64,000 nucleotides of DNA. It comes from Tubulanus polymorphus (Eukaryota; Nemertea; Palaeonemertea; Tubulaniformes; Tubulanidae). Each line of letters starts with the position of its first letter. Within the stretch, counting starts at the first letter, position 1. Positions 56,126 through 64,000 of the stretch are shown here, in pieces. The notes beneath the pieces were generated by a model, which saw nothing but the letters and a program-made list of their open reading frames with translations, ran no database searches and had not been told where the DNA came from. The DNA lies in contig NC_134031.1 of NCBI RefSeq assembly GCF_964204645.1, positions 13,926,501-13,990,500 on the forward strand, written 5' to 3'. Made by a program: the position numbers and the translations under genes.

Positions 56126-57739
56126 CCTCTGGGAGTTCAATATCAAATAAAGATAGTTGAGCCTAGGTCTATCCTCGCTTACCAGGTTCTGTTTGGCTCA
56201 CGCCAACACGAGCTCTGTCTGTAGGCCTAAGATTTTTTTGGGTGCACGGGTGGCCGCTTAGCGGCCACCAGCGATTAGCCAATCGCACGCGTGAAAAACA
56301 ACGTATCTGATTGGCTTAAATACTTATAAATCTCTGGCGATGTAATAGGCCGATGAATGGTTTGCGGCCAGGGTTTGTGTGGGCGTGAGCTTCGGCTTCA
56401 GTTCCAGAGAAGATCTAGACCATTAACAAACTGACCTTGACCTGGGCTCCGGCGTAATGTCGAAGTACATAATACGTAGAATATGCGTTGCGTAATTACG
56501 AATCAATGACGGAAGTTGAATTCCGTCGTCTGTCGTCGATTTATTCGCTTCATTGGACTGTGAGTATATATTTACCATCCATGAATACTTTCGATCCATC
56601 AATCATCGCCCAATCGGGATCTCCGAATCAGTTGAAATACTTTCCGTCTTAAGTTTTAGCAACCAACGCTGAATTTCACGGCAAGTCATCTTATCCGGAG
56701 GCAAAGAAATCGAAGCTAGCAACCGCATTACTGAGTAACATAGCAACTTTTTTCGGTGATATCATAGCAACCGGTGGCATGATAAGGGTTCGAGTCCCGA
56801 TTTATTGCGCTGTCATATCGGGCCACAGCGTATTCAAACCGTGTGCCTAATAAATATCGAGTATCGACCTACGTTTATCCATATACGCGAGAAAGATTCA
56901 CCCTGACTGCAAACTAGTAAAGGGCCTAGAGTTGAGTAGGCTTCGCCGAGACCGGGAAGCGCGTAGCGCAGGACCCCAAAAATAGTACCTAGATCAATGG
57001 AACCAGCCACAGGTAGGGCAGTGAAACGGTAGGCTAATTCAACAAATAGGAGAGTCGACGGAAAACTGATGTATGTGCGAAATCCGTGGATCCTGAGAGG
57101 CAAATCGATGAAAAAATAGAGGATTCCTTGGAACTATTTTGCTTGAAGTTAGAATACGGCGCCATACCAAACGTGGCAGTTCGGGGATTCCCTGCAATAT
57201 CCGTACGACACCGGGGCGGTACCAATTCAAATTCAAATCATCCCGTTCCGCCTTTTTCCTTTCTAGACGACTATCATTTCAAAAGTTTGGATGGGCATGT
57301 GGAGAACGAAACTCACTTCTACGTAAAGTGAAGATGTTGGCGGCGGACAGCGAACGCATCCCGCAAATTGTGCGAACCACGTGTCGTAGCCTACCGACAT
57401 CGTAGCGGTTACGCTTTTGGGTTGGTTCACTGAGCGTTTCACAAGTGTTTTTATCGCGACTAAAGTGTAGGATATTATCGATATTATGAATATTCGTAGG
57501 TAGTAGCAAATTTTCCGGGCATAATGAAGTTCACAATTTATTTGCATAATTTTAGATCCATCGTAGTGGCTCGAAATTAATACCGGAATATATGAAATCA
57601 ATTCAATTTTCATTTGAATGCCCTATCGAAAATTAAAATCATTCAAAAAGGTATAGCGCGTACATTTTTATATGTCTCACACAGTTGATGTAAATAACGG
57701 TTGTTCGACATATATATTGAATTGCGTTCATTCAACGGT

Positions 57740-57929
57740 ATCGCTTCTCGGCCTATTGGCTAAGATCAAAGTGTAGTATCTGTTCTTATCAGCTTAATAT
57801 CTGATACGCTCCCCATAGGGGAGCTTCGATATTAAACTGATTTTTGGCACTAGGTGAAGAGTCAGGGGCTTGCTCCGCCTTCGCCACGAGTTGGCCTGGT
57901 ATTGCAGTACCTCCAGGATCGGCTCACTC
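57740..57929 (+). ncRNA. U2: U2 snRNA, unit 6
   Basis: Read as identical to the unit 1 gene; variant-B unit. Confidence 0.98.
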
Positions 57930-59543
57930 CCTCTGGGAGTTCAATATCAAATAAAGATAGTTGAGCCTAGGTCTATCCTCGCTTACCAGGTTCTGTTTGG
58001 CTCACGCCAACACGAGCTCTGTCTGTAGGCCTAAGATTTTTTTGGGTGCACGGGTGGCCGCTTAGCGGCCACCAGCGATTAGCCAATCGCACGCGTGAAA
58101 AACAACGTATCTGATTGGCTTAAATACTTATAAATCTCTGGCGATGTAATAGGCCGATGAATGGTTTGCGGCCAGGGTTTGTGTGGGCGTGAGCTTCGGC
58201 TTCAGTTCCAGAGAAGATCTAGACCATTAACAAACTGACCTTGACCTGGGCTCCGGCGTAATGTCGAAGTACATAATACGTAGAATATGCGTTGCGTAAT
58301 TACGAATCAATGACGGAAGTTGAATTCCGTCGTCTGTCGTCGATTTATTCGCTTCATTGGACTGTGAGTATATATTTACCATCCATGAATACTTTCGATC
58401 CATCAATCATCGCCCAATCGGGATCTCCGAATCAGTTGAAATACTTTCCGTCTTAAGTTTTAGCAACCAACGCTGAATTTCACGGCAAGTCATCTTATCC
58501 GGAGGCAAAGAAATCGAAGCTAGCAACCGCATTACTGAGTAACATAGCAACTTTTTTCGGTGATATCATAGCAACCGGTGGCATGATAAGGGTTCGAGTC
58601 CCGATTTATTGCGCTGTCATATCGGGCCACAGCGTATTCAAACCGTGTGCCTAATAAATATCGAGTATCGACCTACGTTTATCCATATACGCGAGAAAGA
58701 TTCACCCTGACTGCAAACTAGTAAAGGGCCTAGAGTTGAGTAGGCTTCGCCGAGACCGGGAAGCGCGTAGCGCAGGACCCCAAAAATAGTACCTAGATCA
58801 ATGGAACCAGCCACAGGTAGGGCAGTGAAACGGTAGGCTAATTCAACAAATAGGAGAGTCGACGGAAAACTGATGTATGTGCGAAATCCGTGGATCCTGA
58901 GAGGCAAATCGATGAAAAAATAGAGGATTCCTTGGAACTATTTTGCTTGAAGTTAGAATACGGCGCCATACCAAACGTGGCAGTTCGGGGATTCCCTGCA
59001 ATATCCGTACGACACCGGGGCGGTACCAATTCAAATTCAAATCATCCCGTTCCGCCTTTTTCCTTTCTAGACGACTATCATTTCAAAAGTTTGGATGGGC
59101 ATGTGGAGAACGAAACTCACTTCTACGTAAAGTGAAGATGTTGGCGGCGGACAGCGAACGCATCCCGCAAATTGTGCGAACCACGTGTCGTAGCCTACCG
59201 ACATCGTAGCGGTTACGCTTTTGGGTTGGTTCACTGAGCGTTCCACAAGTGTTTTTATCGCGACTAAAGTGTAGGATATTATCGATATTATGAATATTCG
59301 TAGGTAGTAGCAAATTTTCCGGGCATAATGAAGTTCACAATTTATTTGCATAATTTTAGATCCATCGTAGTGGCTCGAAATTAATACCGGAATATATGAA
59401 ATCAATTCAATTTTCATTTGAATGCCCTATCGAAAATTAAAATCATTCAAAAAGGTATAGCGCGTACATTTTTATATGTCTCACACAGTTGATGTAAATA
59501 ACGGTTGTTCGACATATATATTGAATTGCGTTCATTCAACGGT

Positions 59544-59733
59544 ATCGCTTCTCGGCCTATTGGCTAAGATCAAAGTGTAGTATCTGTTCTTATCAGCTTA
59601 ATATCTGATACGCTCCCCATAGGGGAGCTTCGATATTAAACTGATTTTTGGCACTAGGTGAAGAGTCAGGGGCTTGCTCCGCCTTCGCCACGAGTTGGCC
59701 TGGTATTGCAGTACCTCCAGGATCGGCTCACTC
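59544..59733 (+). ncRNA. U2: U2 snRNA, unit 7
   Basis: RNA gene read as identical to unit 1; the unit has a private T-to-C change at 59243, about 300 bp upstream of the gene (variant B). Confidence 0.98.
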
Positions 59734-61347
59734 CCTCTGGGAGTTCAATATCAAATAAAGATAGTTGAGCCTAGGTCTATCCTCGCTTACCAGGTTCTGT
59801 TTGGCTCACGCCAACACGAGCTCTGTCTGTAGGCCTAAGATTTTTTTGGGTGCACGGGTGGCCGCTTAGCGGCCACCAGCGATTAGCCAATCGCACGCGT
59901 GAAAAACAACGTATCTGATTGGCTTAAATACTTATAAATCTCTGGCGATGTAATAGGCCGATGAATGGTTTGCGGCCAGGGTTTGTGTGGGCGTGAGCTT
60001 CGGCTTCAGTTCCAGAGAAGATCTAGACCATTAACAAACTGACCTTGACCTGGGCTCCGGCGTAATGTCGAAGTACATAATACGTAGAATATGCGTTGCG
60101 TAATTACGAATCAATGACGGAAGTTGAATTCCGTCGTCTGTCGTCGATTTATTCGCTTCATTGGACTGTGAGTATATATTTACCATCCATGAATACTTTC
60201 GATCCATCAATCATCGCCCAATCGGGATCTCCGAATCAGTTGAAATACTTTCCGTCTTAAGTTTTAGCAACCAACGCTGAATTTCACGGCAAGTCATCTT
60301 ATCCGGAGGCAAAGAAATCGAAGCTAGCAACCGCATTACTGAGTAACATAGCAACTTTTTTCGGTGATATCATAGCAACCGGTGGCATGATAAGGGTTCG
60401 AGTCCCGATTTATTGCGCTGTCATATCGGGCCACAGCGTATTCAAACCGTGTGCCTAATAAATATCGAGTATCGACCTACGTTTATCCATATACGCGAGA
60501 AAGATTCACCCTGACTGCAAACTAGTAAAGGGCCTAGAGTTGAGTAGGCTTCGCCGAGACCGGGAAGCGCGTAGCGCAGGACCCCAAAAATAGTACCTAG
60601 ATCAATGGAACCAGCCACAGGTAGGGCAGTGAAACGGTAGGCTAATTCAACAAATAGGAGAGTCGACGGAAAACTGATGTATGTGCGAAATCCGTGGATC
60701 CTGAGAGGCAAATCGATGAAAAAATAGAGGATTCCTTGGAACTATTTTGCTTGAAGTTAGAATACGGCGCCATACCAAACGTGGCAGTTCGGGGATTCCC
60801 TGCAATATCCGTACGACACCGGGGCGGTACCAATTCAAATTCAAATCATCCCGTTCCGCCTTTTTCCTTTCTAGACGACTATCATTTCAAAAGTTTGGAT
60901 GGGCATGTGGAGAACGAAACTCACTTCTACGTAAAGTGAAGATGTTGGCGGCGGACAGCGAACGCATCCCGCAAATTGTGCGAACCACGTGTCGTAGCCT
61001 ACCGACATCGTAGCGGTTACGCTTTTGGGTTGGTTCACTGAGCGTTTCACAAGTGTTTTTATCGCGACTAAAGTGTAGGATATTATCGATATTATGAATA
61101 TTCGTAGGTAGTAGCAAATTTTCCGGGCATAATGAAGTTCACAATTTATTTGCATAATTTTAGATCCATCGTAGTGGCTCGAAATTAATACCGGAATATA
61201 TGAAATCAATTCAATTTTCATTTGAATGCCCTATCGAAAATTAAAATCATTCAAAAAGGTATAGCGCGTACATTTTTATATGTCTCACACAGTTGATGTA
61301 AATAACGGTTGTTCGACATATATATTGAATTGCGTTCATTCAACGGT

Positions 61348-61537
61348 ATCGCTTCTCGGCCTATTGGCTAAGATCAAAGTGTAGTATCTGTTCTTATCAG
61401 CTTAATATCTGATACGCTCCCCATAGGGGAGCTTCGATATTAAACTGATTTTTGGCACTAGGTGAAGAGTCAGGGGCTTGCTCCGCCTTCGCCACGAGTT
61501 GGCCTGGTATTGCAGTACCTCCAGGATCGGCTCACTC
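61348..61537 (+). ncRNA. U2: U2 snRNA, unit 8
   Basis: Read as identical to the unit 1 gene; variant-B unit without the unit 7 substitution. Confidence 0.98.
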
Positions 61538-63151
61538 CCTCTGGGAGTTCAATATCAAATAAAGATAGTTGAGCCTAGGTCTATCCTCGCTTACCAGGTT
61601 CTGTTTGGCTCACGCCAACACGAGCTCTGTCTGTAGGCCTAAGATTTTTTTGGGTGCACGGGTGGCCGCTTAGCGGCCACCAGCGATTAGCCAATCGCAC
61701 GCGTGAAAAACAACGTATCTGATTGGCTTAAATACTTATAAATCTCTGGCGATGTAATAGGCCGATGAATGGTTTGCGGCCAGGGTTTGTGTGGGCGTGA
61801 GCTTCGGCTTCAGTTCCAGAGAAGATCTAGACCATTAACAAACTGACCTTGACCTGGGCTCCGGCGTAATGTCGAAGTACATAATACGTAGAATATGCGT
61901 TGCGTAATTACGAATCAATGACGGAAGTTGAATTCCGTCGTCTGTCGTCGATTTATTCGCTTCATTGGACTGTGAGTATATATTTACCATCCATGAATAC
62001 TTTCGATCCATCAATCATCGCCCAATCGGGATCTCCGAATCAGTTGAAATACTTTCCGTCTTAAGTTTTAGCAACCAACGCTGAATTTCACGGCAAGTCA
62101 TCTTATCCGGAGGCAAAGAAATCGAAGCTAGCAACCGCATTACTGAGTAACATAGCAACTTTTTTCGGTGATATCATAGCAACCGGTGGCATGATAAGGG
62201 TTCGAGTCCCGATTTATTGCGCTGTCATATCGGGCCACAGCGTATTCAAACCGTGTGCCTAATAAATATCGAGTATCGACCTACGTTTATCCATATACGC
62301 GAGAAAGATTCACCCTGACTGCAAACTAGTAAAGGGCCTAGAGTTGAGTAGGCTTCGCCGAGACCGGGAAGCGCGTAGCGCAGGACCCCAAAAATAGTAC
62401 CTAGATCAATGGAACCAGCCACAGGTAGGGCAGTGAAACGGTAGGCTAATTCAACAAATAGGAGAGTCGACGGAAAACTGATGTATGTGCGAAATCCGTG
62501 GATCCTGAGAGGCAAATCGATGAAAAAATAGAGGATTCCTTGGAACTATTTTGCTTGAAGTTAGAATACGGCGCCATACCAAACGTGGCAGTTCGGGGAT
62601 TCCCTGCAATATCCGTACGACACCGGGGCGGTACCAATTCAAATTCAAATCATCCCGTTCCGCCTTTTTCCTTTCTAGACGACTATCATTTCAAAAGTTT
62701 GGATGGGCATGTGGAGAACGAAACTCACTTCTACGTAAAGTGAAGATGTTGGCGGCGGACAGCGAACGCATCCCGCAAATTGTGCGAACCACGTGTCGTA
62801 GCCTACCGACATCGTAGCGGTTACGCTTTTGGGTTGGTTCACTGAGCGTTTCACAAGTGTTTTTATCGCGACTAAAGTGTAGGATATTATCGATATTATG
62901 AATATTCGTAGGTAGTAGCAAATTTTCCGGGCATAATGAAGTTCACAATTTATTTGCATAATTTTAGATCCATCGTAGTGGCTCGAAATTAATACCGGAA
63001 TATATGAAATCAATTCAATTTTCATTTGAATGCCCTATCGAAAATTAAAATCATTCAAAAAGGTATAGCGCGTACATTTTTATATGTCTCACACAGTTGA
63101 TGTAAATAACGGTTGTTCGACATATATATTGAATTGCGTTCATTCAACGGT

Positions 63152-63341
63152 ATCGCTTCTCGGCCTATTGGCTAAGATCAAAGTGTAGTATCTGTTCTTA
63201 TCAGCTTAATATCTGATACGCTCCCCATAGGGGAGCTTCGATATTAAACTGATTTTTGGCACTAGGTGAAGAGTCAGGGGCTTGCTCCGCCTTCGCCACG
63301 AGTTGGCCTGGTATTGCAGTACCTCCAGGATCGGCTCACTC
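63152..63341 (+). ncRNA. U2: U2 snRNA, unit 9
   Basis: Read as identical to the unit 1 gene; variant-B unit. The array continues past the window end. Confidence 0.98.
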
Positions 63342-64000
63342 CCTCTGGGAGTTCAATATCAAATAAAGATAGTTGAGCCTAGGTCTATCCTCGCTTACCA
63401 GGTTCTGTTTGGCTCACGCCAACACGAGCTCTGTCTGTAGGCCTAAGATTTTTTTGGGTGCACGGGTGGCCGCTTAGCGGCCACCAGCGATTAGCCAATC
63501 GCACGCGTGAAAAACAACGTATCTGATTGGCTTAAATACTTATAAATCTCTGGCGATGTAATAGGCCGATGAATGGTTTGCGGCCAGGGTTTGTGTGGGC
63601 GTGAGCTTCGGCTTCAGTTCCAGAGAAGATCTAGACCATTAACAAACTGACCTTGACCTGGGCTCCGGCGTAATGTCGAAGTACATAATACGTAGAATAT
63701 GCGTTGCGTAATTACGAATCAATGACGGAAGTTGAATTCCGTCGTCTGTCGTCGATTTATTCGCTTCATTGGACTGTGAGTATATATTTACCATCCATGA
63801 ATACTTTCGATCCATCAATCATCGCCCAATCGGGATCTCCGAATCAGTTGAAATACTTTCCGTCTTAAGTTTTAGCAACCAACGCTGAATTTCACGGCAA
63901 GTCATCTTATCCGGAGGCAAAGAAATCGAAGCTAGCAACCGCATTACTGAGTAACATAGCAACTTTTTTCGGTGATATCATAGCAACCGGTGGCATGATA

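Larger units (their letters stand above)
47763..64000 (+). repeat. Tandem U2 snRNA gene array, nine full units of 1803/1804 bp plus start of a tenth
   Basis: Unit starts (ATGATAAGGGTTCGAG) are at 47763, 49566, 51369, 53172, 54976, 56779, 58583, 60387, 62191 and 63995, all head to tail. Lengths are 1803 for units 1, 2, 3 and 5 and 1804 for 4, 6, 7, 8 and 9. The one-base difference is an A run of four versus five about 200 bp into the unit, always linked to an A/C difference 45-50 bp further on. Apart from one substitution in unit 7, I saw no other differences. Each unit has one U2 gene about 960 bp in. The small open frames repeated in every unit are conserved only because the array is homogenised. 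Confidence 0.97.

Overview
This is animal (metazoan) nuclear DNA: AT-rich, intron-rich, crowded with transposon relics, and without bacterial gene organisation. A marine invertebrate such as a mollusc, another lophotrochozoan or an invertebrate deuterostome is my best guess, because one mitofusin gene, a DIRS-type retrotransposon and a tandem U2 snRNA array occur together. The sequence alone does not fix the species.

Positions 1-8560 hold no gene I recognise. They contain repeat relics: a tRNA-like SINE fragment, a composite repeat with an internal ~154-bp tandem array (4328-5428), a piggyBac-like non-autonomous element with TTAA flanks (6247-6920), and a Ty3/gypsy RNase H fragment (8222-8374).

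Positions 8560 to about 45000 are a single minus-strand gene encoding mitofusin, the outer-mitochondrial-membrane fusion GTPase. I could place 15 coding exons with GT/AG junctions and compatible phases. They join into a 768-codon reading frame carrying the GTPase motifs, the paired membrane segment and the C-terminal heptad-repeat region. The introns are full of mobile DNA. The last intron holds an almost complete DIRS-like tyrosine-recombinase retrotransposon (9297-15425) with inverted terminal repeats, an internal complementary region, gag, RT/RNase H/methyltransferase-like and recombinase frames; it carries an in-frame stop and a frameshift. Other introns carry paired 513-bp elements, a TA-flanked terminal-inverted-repeat element, foldbacks, LINE fragments and composite repeats.

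Positions 43680-46740 are a nest of foldback elements starting CACAGGGG; one has a perfect 8-bp target duplication (45651-46440). A possible 5' non-coding mitofusin exon lies beside it, near 44802-44970.

Positions 47763-64000 are a head-to-tail array of 1803/1804-bp units, nine complete plus the first bases of a tenth, running off the window end. Each unit has one plus-strand U2 snRNA gene. Two unit variants alternate in the order AAABABBBB, and one unit has a private substitution, so recent exchange within the array can be read directly.
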